DNA of 64,000 nt from Hyphomicrobiales bacterium (GCA_900468535.1 UBTY01000006.1:1-64000); one strand, 5' to 3'; shown: positions 45,430-54,683, numbered from the stretch's first letter. The notes: generated by a model not told the origin, from the sequence alone. A program made the numbers and translations.

Positions 45430-46108
45430 ATGCGGGTCTCTCGCTTATGGAAATCGCCTCCTTGATCTGGCCTAAACCGCTTCGTTTCATGCTGGAGTGC
45501 CGGGAACGACGGATTGTTCGGCTTGCCCTGAGGTGTTCAAGCAATTCTTTCTTCAGCACCCCGCGGGCTTGGATATACAGGCTGCGATAGATCGTTTCGT
45601 GCGACACCTGTTTGAGTGGCTCCCCTGGATAAGTACGTTTGAGCCAGCCAGCAATCTGCTCCGGCGACCATTTCCGGTTTAGCTTGGTAGACACTGTGCG
45701 GGCCAAGGACGGATAGCAAGCGAGCTTGCATGTCTTGGGACGCAAAGAGCGATCCCAGGCAGCCTCGTCTGAGCGTGCGGCCCGATACCGGTCAGCTCCG
45801 CCATTGCGACGAACTTCACGGCTGATCGTAGATGGAGATCGGCCCAATGTGTAGGCAATCGATCGTAGGGAACGCTGGCTGCTCAGCCCGCGGGATATTT
45901 CCTCGCGCTCATCCAGACTAAGTGCGTTCGCCGCGCGCCGCCGTTCGGCTGGGCGTATCCCACCGGTTGGCGAGATAACTGAAAATATCGATGACGATCC
46001 CCGATCAAAAAGACGACCGATCGACTTCATCGACTCGCCAGCCTGCCAACGGTCCCAGATTTCCGATCGTTGAGCAGCAGAAAGATACAGGCGACTGCGA
46101 CGCTTCAT
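45430..46108 (-). mobile_element. IS30-family transposase, 3'-truncated
   Basis: The N-terminal two thirds of an IS30-type transposase: helix-turn-helix regions ('YLSAAQRSEIWDRWQAGESMK', 'RSLRSIAYTLGRSPSTISREV') and 'RKWSPEQIAGWLKRTYP', 'VSHETIYRSLYIQARG'. The DDE catalytic core that should follow 'ISISERPAS' is absent, and the frame continues into unrelated sequence to 45305. The start codon at 46108 and upstream sequence appear intact, but I could not define inverted repeats. Confidence 0.8.
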
Positions 46109-46501
46109 GTCCACACTCCTCTTTAGCAAAAGAATAGTGTGTTGCGTTTATCCCTTGAGCCCACCACCAAATCCGGTTCATGTGCGCGCACTTGGACCGG
46201 TGTTCCAGTCGGAAGATGCGAAGGACCCGAGCCACAGAAAATATTTTGAATATCTAACCGCGAGCCAATGGAGAGACAGCTGGCAAAAAGAGGTTTGCTT
46301 TGCCTCAAGATCGAGCTCCTGACCAAAGATTCATGAGATTGTCAGCCCTGTAGGTTCTTACGTCCGCCCGGGTACCAATGCGCGTAAGTGGGAAGGCGAC
46401 GGGAGTATACTTTCAACCCCCTGCGAGCTTACGCAAAGATTGAACTATCGACAGCAACCGGGGCGACATCCTCGTGATGCCGAAGCGGGAGAAGGAACCC
46501 G
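46109..46501. other. intergenic stretch, includes upstream end of IS30 remnant
   Basis: The first 50-60 bases probably belong to the IS30 element's outer end. No gene or clear repeat was seen in the rest. Confidence 0.35.
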
Positions 46502-46672
46502 ATGATGATGACGTTAGTAATTGTCGCGCTTCTGACCCTAATTTTTCTGGCCGCAGCGAGGGTATTGGTGAGTGCGTGCATCGGCTACGCGTGTCTCTAC
46601 CTCGAAGGTAGGAAAAGTACGGGACGGCGAGGGGAGCCGCAAACATGGACGCCGATCCGATTCGCCCGGTAG
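46502..46672 (+). CDS. small single-helix membrane protein (56 aa)
   Basis: Too short for most gene callers but well supported: GGAGAAGGA lies about seven bases before the ATG, a hydrophobic helix covers residues about 4-33, and a basic hydrophilic tail ends 'TWTPIRFAR'. Orientation is N-out or N-in undecided. No homolog recognised and no EcfG motif upstream. Confidence 0.6.
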   Translation: MMMTLVIVALLTLIFLAAARVLVSACIGYACLYLEGRKSTGRRGEPQTWTPIRFAR

Positions 46673-47278
46673 AGTGACGACGACCGTTCCGCGGTAGTTG
46701 ACGAGCGTGCGGCGATATCGTCAGTGCCGTATTTCCCAACCACACCCAGGTCTTGCCCAGCCATTGACGATTTCCCGTGCCCAATAATCGTGCCAGCCTT
46801 GGCGCTCTCAGGCTCTGCGACTGTCTTGATTATTGTATTCAAGCGCTTTCGGGCCTTAGGATCGTCTTTGACCTTTACGACGTCGCGCACACGATCAGTC
46901 CTGCCTTCCAGGCCTGGATTGATATGGGGCTCGCTGGAGAGGGCAGCTTCTGCCGCATCGAATGCCTCTACACCGGGAAACGTTTCCAGGTCGAAGGCCG
47001 GCGTTTTGGGAATCTCCGGAAGAGCTGGTTTTCCTGTCGCCTTCAGGGAGAACTTCTACTGCAGGGCGACCGACCCCCAAAGGTATCGTGGGATCGAAGA
47101 AGATCGACGGGCTTCCAAAAAAGCATGCTGCTCGTTGAGGGATTAGGTCGAGAGATAAAGAAAGCCTCACGCGGATTCTTACACGCTCTCGGTCTGTGGC
47201 ACTCGGCAACGCATTTGAAGATTCCGACGCTCCCTCACAAACGGCGCCTACATTCTCCACGCTTCATTGGGCAACGCG
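46673..47278. other. decayed coding region, family unknown
   Basis: On the minus strand from about 47040 to 46640 one frame reads as convincing protein ('PALPEIPKTPAFDLETFPGVEAF', split here as seen, and 'DPKARKRLNTIIKTVAEPESA') after an in-frame TAG and without an ATG. I cannot name the family. It is probably the remainder of a gene whose 5' part is lost. Confidence 0.4.
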
Positions 47279-47303
47279 GGAACCTGACGTCGGCTGCGCG
47301 GTT
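47279..47303 (+). promoter_or_regulatory. candidate EcfG promoter
   Basis: GGAAC 47279-47283, 18 bases, TT 47302-47303; ATG at 47328 with AAGGAG. Confidence 0.65.
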
Positions 47304-47327
47304 AAGGGGTGAGAAAGGAGCGTGACG

Positions 47328-47528
47328 ATGAGTATCGACAAACCAATGGAAGGTGCCGCAGGTACCACGGATCAATCGCCAACGTGGGAAGGGCCCGAAG
47401 AAAACAGACCTCGGGGCTATCTACCCCCTAAAGATGATCCAGATAGCGCACATGATGCGAATGGCGAAACCAATTCGGATCCGACGGTCCGTAAGGTTTC
47501 TGACGGACTCAAGCAGAAAGGTGATTAG
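47328..47528 (+). CDS. small disordered acidic protein (66 aa)
   Basis: Hydrophilic peptide rich in Asp, Pro, Gly and Asn ('PPKDDPDSAHDANGETNSDPT') with no hydrophobic core. Start at 47328, AAGGAG seven bases upstream; the GTG at 47322 is an alternative. It is followed one base later by the next small gene, forming a two-gene stress unit behind an EcfG motif. Resembles small hydrophilic rhizobial stress peptides, but I cannot name a family. Confidence 0.7.
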   Translation: MSIDKPMEGAAGTTDQSPTWEGPEENRPRGYLPPKDDPDSAHDANGETNSDPTVRKVSDGLKQKGD

Positions 47529-47529
47529 A

Positions 47530-47736
47530 ATGTCCGACGTAGAAAAAGATGCGAAAGGGCAATTTGCGAAATCCGTGGGAGATCGCAAGGCATCGGGAGT
47601 GATCAGTGCCAAGCCCACTGTGGTGACGGGATCCGAAGATGCTACAGCACATAAGGCGCCTCCCGGAGGTAAAAAGGTCAAGGAGTGGGACGTGAACTAT
47701 GATCCCGCAGACATGAATGAAGGTCGTTCACATTGA
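47530..47736 (+). CDS. small hydrophilic protein (68 aa)
   Basis: Lys/Asp/Gly-rich soluble peptide ('EKDAKGQFAKSVGDRKASG' ... 'VKEWDVNYDPADMNEGRSH'). It starts one base after the preceding stop, with the Shine-Dalgarno AAAGGTGAT inside that gene, so it is co-translated with it. No known family recognised. Probably stress-induced through 47279. Confidence 0.65.
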   Translation: MSDVEKDAKGQFAKSVGDRKASGVISAKPTVVTGSEDATAHKAPPGGKKVKEWDVNYDPADMNEGRSH

Positions 47737-48073
47737 TGAGGGGCGCCAGCCCGCCGACTCGGCGCTCGCTCCTCGATAGCTGGGAGCGGGTGCCTGTTAG
47801 ATTTTTGCAGATGCGGGGTTGATCAGATCTCCGGCCGCGCGAGGGATCCGGATGCTATTGCTGTCTCCAAGGTAAGTAACCTCCGATTGAAGCCCGAGTT
47901 CGACGGGAAACCCTTCATAAGGAACCTTAGTGAATTGAAATCGACCTGCGAGCGAGCCGCTCTCGGCCACGATTGGGTGCATGTTTGCATCGTCATGCAG
48001 GGAACGCCGGACACGCTGGAAAAGAACGGTGGATACTTCGAAAATTTTTGAGCTTTTGCTACGATGCGCCCCA
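47737..48073. other. intergenic stretch, one doubtful minus frame
   Basis: A 105-codon minus-strand frame (48114-47797) has a fairly protein-like second half ('FQFTKVPYEGFPVELGL') but only a TTG start, and it would cover the EcfG promoter at 48074. Not accepted as a gene. Confidence 0.35.
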
Positions 48074-48098
48074 GGAACTTTTTCTGTCAGGAGCGGTT
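48074..48098 (+). promoter_or_regulatory. candidate EcfG promoter
   Basis: GGAAC 48074-48078, 18 bases, TT 48097-48098; ATG at 48135. Confidence 0.6.
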
Positions 48099-48134
48099 CG
48101 GTTTCCCTCCGCAACTGTAAAGGTTTTGGTAATC

Positions 48135-48371
48135 ATGCGGACTGGCGACGAAGACAGTGTCGATGCGGTACTGCTGACAGCGGTGGTAGGCTGGTTCCAG
48201 ACCTATGAGGTGCCGTTTGATGTACAGACGGCCGAGGTTCTTTGCAGAGCAGCCTTGTCCTTTTACAATGAGGGCCTGGGCGATCAGGATATTGCGCGGA
48301 GACTTGTCGAAACCTTTCTGGGGCCACTGTCAACGAAAACAAATGCTCCCACATCAATGGCCGTCCATTAG
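48135..48371 (+). CDS. small helical hypothetical protein (78 aa)
   Basis: Soluble, helical protein with regular hydrophobic spacing ('DAVLLTAVVGWFQTYEVPF', 'AEVLCRAALSFYNEGLGDQDIARRLVETFLG'). I start at the ATG at 48135, consistent with the EcfG motif about 37 bases upstream; the frame is open further 5' but that part overlaps the promoter. No family recognised. Confidence 0.6.
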   Translation: MRTGDEDSVDAVLLTAVVGWFQTYEVPFDVQTAEVLCRAALSFYNEGLGDQDIARRLVETFLGPLSTKTNAPTSMAVH

Positions 48372-48688
48372 GCGGCGCGAATTTTGAAAGTGGAGATGGA
48401 TCGATGAAAGCCGATTTGGCTTAAACAGAAGCCGCGGACTTGGATATGTCTCTCTTGCATTTTCTCGTGCCTTTAAGTGCCTCCACAACCATTGTCCTAT
48501 GCTGTTGTTCCTCGCAATTCCGCGATCAGGGAGTGTCTCTCTTTCTCAGTCCAAGGTCCGACCTGGGGAGGTCGGTGTATCTATTGCGCGCAGTCAAACC
48601 TTGCATCAAGTAGCACGCCATGGCGCCAACGAGTGGTTGGAACTCTACTGGTGGCTTTGGGCTCGAAGAATTCAGAAAGGAGCCTTCG
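48372..48688. other. intergenic stretch, no supported gene
   Basis: Motif-free frames only. Confidence 0.35.
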
Positions 48689-48841
48689 GTGACTAAATAC
48701 CGCGAATATGACGCAACCGACGACGCGAGGGCCTCCGGTAGTGCGAAAGCCAATTTTCGACGGAGTAATCTGGCTGCGCAGGCTCGAAAAGGAATCAGAG
48801 CGGCGCAGGGAGCAGCAGGCGCGCCGCCTCAGAAGCTCTGA
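48689..48841 (+). CDS. small basic peptide (50 aa)
   Basis: GTG start with AAGGAG six bases upstream. The product is a basic, Ala/Arg-rich peptide ('TDDARASGSAKANFRRSNLAAQARKG') of unknown function. The same frame is open upstream but without a better start. No EcfG motif with correct spacing was found. Confidence 0.4.
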   Translation: MTKYREYDATDDARASGSAKANFRRSNLAAQARKGIRAAQGAAGAPPQKL

Positions 48842-49064
48842 AAGACGATGTCGATCAAGCCGCACGCAAGTAAAGAGCAGGTGGTTCAGAAGCAGAGTGG
48901 GTGTCCTTCCGTTACACCGTGCGGCCGGTGTTCGATCCACTCTTGAGCGCTGCCGAAGCGGCAGACGGGCGACTTATCAGTCGAGACACGACAGCTCGAC
49001 CCGGCAGAATATGTTGCCGGCTCATAAGGAACAGTCGATTGGCTCAGGACAGCCTCGTTCATTT

Positions 49065-50108
49065 CTAACCGCCCCCGTGCCGCTGAACCGAAGCCCGGTT
49101 CACAACCGCGCAACTGACTTTCACCAAATTTTGGCGTCCGCGCGTGCCTCGTGACGCCAAGGATTCCACCGCCAGCGCGCCCATCGACCTGTGAGGAAGG
49201 TCTACACTCGTAAGCTGAGGGCGGATTTGCCGACATATTTCATCGTCGTCGTAACCGATGATGGAAACGTCATCCGGTACCCTCAGGCCAATGTCTAGTA
49301 GCGCGTTTAGACATCCAATAGCCATCTTGTCGTTCTGACAGAAGATAGCTGACGGCGGCTGCTTCAAAGACATTAGTTTCCGGGTCGCATCGTAACCGGA
49401 AGACGGCGTCCAGTTTCCCGCTACGATGTAGCTGGCAGACAAGCTGATGCCTGCTCGGGCGAGAGCATTCTTGTATCCGCTGAGGCGGGCATCGGTGGCT
49501 TCCATGAAAGCTTCGCCGGTTATCGTTGCGATGCGCGTATGTCCGGCTTGGATTAGCACCGTGGTGGCATCATAACCGCCCGTCGTTTCATCTGGAATTA
49601 CGGCCGGATAGTCACTGTCTGACGCGTAGCAGTTCAGCAATGCGACCGGAACCGTCAGTTGATGGAATATCGGGTTCAGCTTCACTTGGCGCGTAAAGAT
49701 GGTCATGAACACGATGCCGCTGGCTCCGGCCGCCAGAAGCGTCTCGATAACGCTCTCTTCTCGCTCAGGACGACCGAGCGTCTGCGCAACAAGCAAGGTA
49801 ACGTCTTGATCCCACGTCGCCTGCCTTGCACCTTCAATGGCATTGATTGCTTCCGGAGTAGTGGCCAGTTGATCCACAATGAACCCAAGCGAGCGCCCTC
49901 GCATTTGTTCAAGCAATGACCGCCTGATCTGATTGGCCTGTCCATATCCAAGATCTTTTGCTGTTTGGATGACGCGGGCGCGCAACTCCGAGGAGATGGC
50001 GATCTCACGCACATCATTGAGGACAAGCGACACGGTGGCCTGCGAGCAGCCAGCTGCCCGGGCCACGTCCGCCATTGTAGTCCGTACATTCCGTTTCCGA
50101 CCGGTCAT
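49065..50108 (-). CDS. LacI-family transcriptional regulator
   Basis: 347 aa. N-terminal LacI helix-turn-helix and hinge 'TTMADVARAAGCSQATVSLVLND' to 'AKDLGYGQANQIRRSL', then the periplasmic-binding-protein-like core: 'LGFIVDQLATTPEAINAIEGA', 'GHTRIATITG', 'PSAIFCQNDKMAIGCLNAL', 'GLRVPDDVSIIGYDDDEICR'. It is divergent from the PhyH-type dioxygenase, with a 14-bp palindrome in the 75-base gap, so it very likely represses that gene and itself; the ligand is probably related to the dioxygenase substrate. Confidence 0.93.
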   Translation of the reverse strand: MTGRKRNVRTTMADVARAAGCSQATVSLVLNDVREIAISSELRARVIQTAKDLGYGQANQIRRSLLEQMRGRSLGFIVDQLATTPEAINAIEGARQATWDQDVTLLVAQTLGRPEREESVIETLLAAGASGIVFMTIFTRQVKLNPIFHQLTVPVALLNCYASDSDYPAVIPDETTGGYDATTVLIQAGHTRIATITGEAFMEATDARLSGYKNALARAGISLSASYIVAGNWTPSSGYDATRKLMSLKQPPSAIFCQNDKMAIGCLNALLDIGLRVPDDVSIIGYDDDEICRQIRPQLTSVDLPHRSMGALAVESLASRGTRGRQNLVKVSCAVVNRASVQRHGGG

Positions 50109-50113
50109 TGTGC

Positions 50114-50158
50114 CTAATAATTATTAGCTTGACTGAAATTTATTAGTACCGCTACCCT
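50114..50158. promoter_or_regulatory. operator and promoter between lacI-type and PhyH genes
   Basis: A perfect 14-bp palindrome, CTAATAATTATTAG (50114-50127), with its half-site TTATTAG repeated at 50140-50146. TTGACT (50129-50134) and TACCCT (50153-50158) form a plausible plus-strand promoter overlapping it. Confidence 0.6.
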
Positions 50159-50183
50159 GCCTAAGGTTCAAGGAGGAGAGCTA

Positions 50184-51008
50184 ATGTCTAGGACAATCGA
50201 CATCGAAACGGACGTAAGAACACTGGAGGCTGACGGTATTGTTGGTCACAAAGGCGCATTTTCCACCTTGTGGGCGGACGAAATGCGCGAAGATATGATG
50301 ACGGCCTTCTGGGAAGCCATACAACGGCCGGGAGGTGCGGTGGGGCGGGGACCGCGACGGTGGTACGTCGAGCTCCATCCACAAGCCTTTCGTGGCTTTG
50401 TTGATCTTGTCACCCATCCCTGGGTGGTTGGTCTGTGCAAAAGTGTGCTCGGCCAGAATTATCAGATCGTCGAAATCGGATTAGATGTCCCATTCCAGGG
50501 AGCCAAGTATCAGCCATGGCACCGGGATTTCCCGTCCCCTCCCGAAACTTTTAAAGACCGAAAGATCACCTCGCTTGCCTTCAATCTGTCCGGCGTTGAT
50601 GTGACCGAAGACATGGGGCCATTCGAAATAGCTCCCGCAACTCAATACGACGATGGCCGCGAATGGAAGCATGAGATGTTCCCCGACAAATCGCTCTGGG
50701 GGCGCTTTGACGAACGCGCGACGAGGAAGTACCCGAGCAGGGGCGATATCTCGTGTCGCTCGGCGCTTACGGTACACCGGGGGACAGAACATTTATCGCC
50801 GATCGCTCGACCCGTCATGGTTCTTGGCGTCGATGCGCCTGGCGCCGGACACGCGGAGCTCCATGACATGATGGTGACTGCGGATTGGTTCGATGTACTT
50901 CCGCAGCTTGCCCGCGATCATCTAGTTTGCCGAGTCGTTGACGAGCTTGTTCCGATAACGCAGAAGCACGACATCGAAGGTCTGGTAATGGGGGCAGACC
51001 CCACTTAG
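50184..51008 (+). CDS. phytanoyl-CoA dioxygenase (PhyH) family protein
   Basis: 274 aa Fe(II)/2-oxoglutarate-dependent oxygenase-like protein. The iron-binding His and Asp are in 'WHRDFPSPP' (about residue 115) and the distal His in 'TVHRGTEHLS' (about 200), with Arg following for 2-oxoglutarate. 'GPFEIAPATQYDDG' matches the family strand. Shine-Dalgarno AAGGAGGAG. Divergent from a LacI regulator, so it is probably induced by its small-molecule substrate; in this setting hydroxylation of a sugar-phosphonate, amino-acid or similar compound is possible. Substrate unknown. Confidence 0.85.
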   Translation: MSRTIDIETDVRTLEADGIVGHKGAFSTLWADEMREDMMTAFWEAIQRPGGAVGRGPRRWYVELHPQAFRGFVDLVTHPWVVGLCKSVLGQNYQIVEIGLDVPFQGAKYQPWHRDFPSPPETFKDRKITSLAFNLSGVDVTEDMGPFEIAPATQYDDGREWKHEMFPDKSLWGRFDERATRKYPSRGDISCRSALTVHRGTEHLSPIARPVMVLGVDAPGAGHAELHDMMVTADWFDVLPQLARDHLVCRVVDELVPITQKHDIEGLVMGADPT

Positions 51009-51189
51009 GGGCCGCCCGGTGCGAAGGCTCGTCAAGCATGTTCGGCCTGCTTTCAATAACGACCATAACTTCTAGTGATGTTGTTCAAGACAAACAACAT
51101 TACGAGCCTAAGTTCTTGCGCGGAACTTGCGTCGCAGCACGTTCATTCACGTGGCATGGCGAAATCGTCGAGCAGACTGCTCGCCTTTA

Positions 51190-51567
51190 GGATCAACGGT
51201 GCGGGCCGATGACAATTTCCAGCGTCTCTGGCGTCGGAGCGTCCGTGACTATTTACTTACCTCGTGCAGTCAATGTGAAGACAGAAGATCCAGTCCAATT
51301 TGCAACCTCTGCCTGCCTGCCTACTCATTGCAGACGACACCCCGGCATCTCTGGAAGCTGCGCGACTATCCATCGAAGCCGACGTTCGTGAAGTTGTCAC
51401 TACGCCAAGTGGGGAGGAGGCCCTGGCGATTCTAAGAGGCCGAAGCGATATCGACGGTATCCTAAGCGATGTCATGATGCCGGGACTATCAGGTATTGAA
51501 CTTGCGGAAACCGCATTCCGGCTTCGCCACAACTTGCGGATTGTTTTGATGACTGGCTGGTGCCGGT
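51190..51567 (+). pseudogene. hybrid histidine kinase C-terminal remnant
   Basis: Two fragments in different frames. The first (about 51190-51270) is the end of a HATPase domain, 'VSGVGASVTIYLPRA'. The second (about 51310-51567) is most of a receiver domain: 'LIADDTPASLEAARLSIEA', 'VVTTPSGEEALAIL' and the phospho-acceptor block 'GILSDVMMPGLSGIELAE', ending 'IVLMTGW'. The kinase core and sensor are missing. Debris of a hybrid sensor kinase. Confidence 0.75.
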
Positions 51568-51664
51568 AACATCTTTGCTCTCCCCGCAGTCGTTCGTAAC
51601 TGTCTTTGCACAGTTTGAAGCGTGGAAGCCGCTTCACCAGGTGAACATTGATTTTGTCCCCGAG

Positions 51665-51689
51665 GGAACTTCAGCTGGCAAACCCAGTT
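51665..51689 (+). promoter_or_regulatory. candidate EcfG promoter
   Basis: GGAAC 51665-51669, 18 bases, TT 51688-51689; ATG at 51720. Confidence 0.6.
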
Positions 51690-51719
51690 CGAGGGCATCA
51701 CGATCATGGAGTGCAAGGC

Positions 51720-52028
51720 ATGTATCTTTACGGGCTTATTTTAGCGTCAGCTGTGCTGTCCACTCCACTTGCCGCCCAGGCTCATGATGCCCCGGCCGGT
51801 TGGCAATATGATCCGAGCTGCTGCTCGGGGTTAGACTGTCGCCAGATATCTTCTGAGGACTTGAAGGAGCAGTCTGACGGGTACTTCATCACGATCGGCC
51901 ACGTCACGGTTCCATATAACGACAGGCGGATCAGAAATAGCCCAGATGGAAATGTTCATTGGTGCACGGCGAACGGACGGGACGACGGTAAGACGATCTG
52001 CCTTTACGTACCGCCAAAAGACTACTGA
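51720..52028 (+). CDS. secreted cysteine-containing small protein (102 aa)
   Basis: Signal peptide at residues 1-22 ('LYGLILASAVLSTPLAAQAHD', cleavage after AQA) and a short mature domain with four cysteines ('YDPSCCSGLDCRQIS' and a later 'VHWCTANGRDDGKTICLYVPP', shown in part), suggesting disulfides in the periplasm. This is a conserved rhizobial family of unknown function. An EcfG motif lies 31 bases upstream of the start. Confidence 0.8.
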   Translation: MYLYGLILASAVLSTPLAAQAHDAPAGWQYDPSCCSGLDCRQISSEDLKEQSDGYFITIGHVTVPYNDRRIRNSPDGNVHWCTANGRDDGKTICLYVPPKDY

Positions 52029-52212
52029 GGCGCACGATGCGTGCTCGGCTCGCCATATTGGTTCGATCCCAGCCACAAGCGTTGCTTCCCTCGGGACGGC
52101 GTCCCTTGACCACCGCTGGTAAGGATAGCTTGGCGACTGAACGGCGAAAGAGGCCTTGACAAGGATCCTGTAGGCGCTTGGCACCGAACCGCGTTGCGGG
52201 GGTGTGCGCGGG

Positions 52213-52431
52213 TTATGGCTCAGCTATCGTTCGTTTGTTGTCACCCTCCGCTCGATCGTCCTCCCAGTCATCTTCGTCGATAAGTTCCTGCAGTGTCTCA
52301 TGTTCGTCTTCGCCGGCAAGCTCATCCGTTGCCTGTAGCCAATGCCGGAGATCGGCTCCATCCGGTCGACCCTCGTCTTCCCAGATTTGATAGGCTCTTT
52401 GCCTGATCATCTCATGCAGATCACTGGCCAT
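52213..52431 (-). CDS. DUF2934 family protein
   Basis: 72 aa. 'EMIRQRAYQIWEDEGRPDGADLRHWLQA' is the DUF2934 signature (R-A-Y-x-x-W-E-x-E-G-R-P-x-G-x-x-x-x-H-W). The second half is very acidic. Start at 52431 with GAGGAAG upstream. The family is common in rhizobia, often in stress or symbiotic plasmid loci; function unknown. No EcfG motif seen upstream. Confidence 0.85.
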   Translation of the reverse strand: MASDLHEMIRQRAYQIWEDEGRPDGADLRHWLQATDELAGEDEHETLQELIDEDDWEDDRAEGDNKRTIAEP

Positions 52432-53848
52432 TGCTTCCTCGACCTTTCAAGTTTTTGCTAGGAGTTTGCTGTAAACGACAGCAACGCGTCGTCGTCTCTA
52501 TTTAGGTCAGGGTATTGGAGGGACCACTACGGCATAGGTCGAGCTGAGACAAGGTGCGCGTCGAGCAGCGGGTCGATCGCCGACAGGCGACGCCGGATTC
52601 GGATGACAACCTCTGCGGTTGCCATCTCCAGCGGTCGAGCACGCCTCGTCCTTGGCAAAAAGACGAGGAGGAGAAACGGGACCTTCGGTTTCAAGAACAA
52701 GTTGCTCCTTTTGATAAGAAATGGAGCACCAAGATGCGTATCCTCTGGAAAACTCTCCTTGCAGCCGTCATCGCCGCCGATTGTCCAATGATGGCTTTAC
52801 CCGCGCTCTCTCAGGATCGAGCTTTGGCTCGGCCCTGGTGGATACCGCGCGAAGCGAAGGGTTCAGACGTGCAAGGGTTGTGCGTATGATTGTGGAGGGT
52901 ATAACTCGGCGAGGACCAGACCGAATTGTTTTCGCCAACGCCCGTGGCTGTCCCGAAATTTGAAAGCTATGGTGTCGTATAATTTGATTTTTGTGCTGAG
53001 ATCGAGGCGAGGCTTTTTTGAATCGCTCAGTTTAAGTCCTTTGCGAGGAGCCATTACCTCAGCATTGATGAGAAACGGATTTTCCTTACGTCGCTGTTTT
53101 GCTTTCACAGTGGCACATCTTGAAGAGCACTTGGTGACTGACTACGTCGTTCGGTCTGCAGCACCACGCCCGTGAGGTCCGGAGACGAGTCAGTGAAGGC
53201 GTAATGCGAACAGAAACGCATCGTGCATTCCACGCAGCGTATTTGCCTAGTGTGAAGTCCGCGGCATGTCCCCGACCCGCCTCAATCGGCTCTCCCTCAA
53301 ACGAATATTCCCCACCAGGCGCAGACCGACGCGGCAGCATTGAGACCGCACGCACCGATGGCTGACAATCCAGTAGGATGGTTCGACACAAGAGCCGCTG
53401 ATATCAAGGCTGTCATGGAATCAAATGTGCTCATAATATGATCGCACGCACGTGTAGGAACCGCGGAAACAAGCGTTCCGCGACCCTTGCTCTACCGGGT
53501 TTCGTTGCCGTAAAGGCATTTCGCCAGACGGCGTACACCGCCGTTTTTAGTTCGGACGTTACGACCAAAAATGCGCGAGGAAACAGTTTCGATATTGCTG
53601 TGAGCCTCGCTTCGTCTGCCGGGTAGTGCAGGGCGACCCGCTCTGCGTGCCGCTGCCTCTAGCTGATACAACGCGTATCACGCTTGTGGCACACCGGCCG
53701 CTACCTCCTCGCGGTTCGCGAAACTGCAAGCGAACCACGGCATGCTCATAAATCCGGCCCTTTTGGACAGGGGCATGCTTTGAGAGCGGTTACTACCCTT
53801 TGACTTCACGCTTTTACCTGTACGGTTGCGAACAGAACCTTGAGACGA
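52432..53848. other. 1.4-kb stretch, mostly no supported gene
   Basis: One doubtful gene, 52734-52889: GGAG before an ATG, 51 codons starting with a signal peptide ('LWKTLLAAVIAADCPMMALPALS') but ending soon after, probably a truncated secreted protein. Other frames to 53640 lack motifs. Confidence 0.4.
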
Positions 53849-53873
53849 GGAACTACGGTTATGCGCAACGGTT
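53849..53873 (+). promoter_or_regulatory. candidate EcfG promoter
   Basis: GGAAC 53849-53853, 18 bases, TT 53872-53873; start codon at 53899 or 53908. Confidence 0.6.
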
Positions 53874-53907
53874 AGTCTTCATAATCTTAGCTGCAAGGAT
53901 GGCTCAA

Positions 53908-54168
53908 ATGTACAAAGTAATCGACGCAGAGTTTCGCCTCATGTGGAGCAGTCCTGTCGTCCTGCACACGCAGGAGGGAAAACGCGAACGTGTTGATGGA
54001 CCCGATGCCGCACTTCACGCTCTGTCGCACCTTCGGTCTGATAAAGCATTCCGCGAATTGGACGTTGCCAAGCGTAGTTGTGTCGACGCGATTATCCATC
54101 GTGGGAGCGTTGAGTTGGCGCGTCGCAAATTTTTGGTGGCGGCTAGCAAGGCGGAGGTGCTTGGATGA
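53908..54168 (+). CDS. DUF982-like protein (second copy)
   Basis: 86 aa. Divergent DUF982 member: the N-terminal 'FRLMWSSPVVLHTQEGKRERVDG' matches the strand pair, 'DAALHALSHLRS' the helix, a central Cys sits in 'AKRSCVDAIIHRG', and 'ARRKFLVAASKAEV' is the terminal helix; the usual Trp-Pro is lost. I prefer the ATG at 53908 (AAGG nine bases upstream) to that at 53899. EcfG motif 35 bases upstream. Confidence 0.7.
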   Translation: MYKVIDAEFRLMWSSPVVLHTQEGKRERVDGPDAALHALSHLRSDKAFRELDVAKRSCVDAIIHRGSVELARRKFLVAASKAEVLG

Positions 54169-54421
54169 GCACGTCCGAGGTGGCGATGATCTTGGGAACC
54201 TCGCCCTAGTGTCTTGAATGGGATCGGGGCTATCGGCAGTACTCGCAACCGACGAGGAAATCCGTTATGGAATGACCAGTCGTACTGCAAATGCTATCTC
54301 AACGGGGCTGGCGGGCGCAGGCGCTTTCTGTGCTCTTGCGATGTTTGTCTCTTGGTCATCGCTTTGAGCTAAAGCTCGCATGCTACGCCCACAGACGTTG
54401 TTGTTCAAAAGGGGGCGTTTT

Positions 54422-54595
54422 CTAGGGGTTATCGTCAGAGGCACCGATCAAGCTTGCCATATCAAGATCTTCAGTAAGCTCGAGCGTGTCATGGGTTGAT
54501 CGATAGTCCTCGAAAGTCTGGTGCAAAAGGTTGTCGCGGACAGCCTGATACGCCAGCAGTTCCCGCCCGTCTGACCTGAACAGTGCCGCTGTCAT
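54422..54595 (-). CDS. small acidic hypothetical protein (57 aa)
   Basis: Short gene with a very good Shine-Dalgarno (AAGGA five bases before the ATG). The product has a helical N-terminal half ('GRELLAYQAVRDNLLHQTF') and an acidic tail. No family recognised and no EcfG motif upstream. It lies just downstream of the IS3 remnant on the same strand. Confidence 0.55.
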   Translation of the reverse strand: MTAALFRSDGRELLAYQAVRDNLLHQTFEDYRSTHDTLELTEDLDMASLIGASDDNP

Positions 54596-54683
54596 GTATC
54601 CTTCTTTCCGGCCGAACGTTATGTTGAAATTGGCTGAAGGATGCGCAAGATGAATTCATGAAAGTGGGCCAGATCAGCAATAG

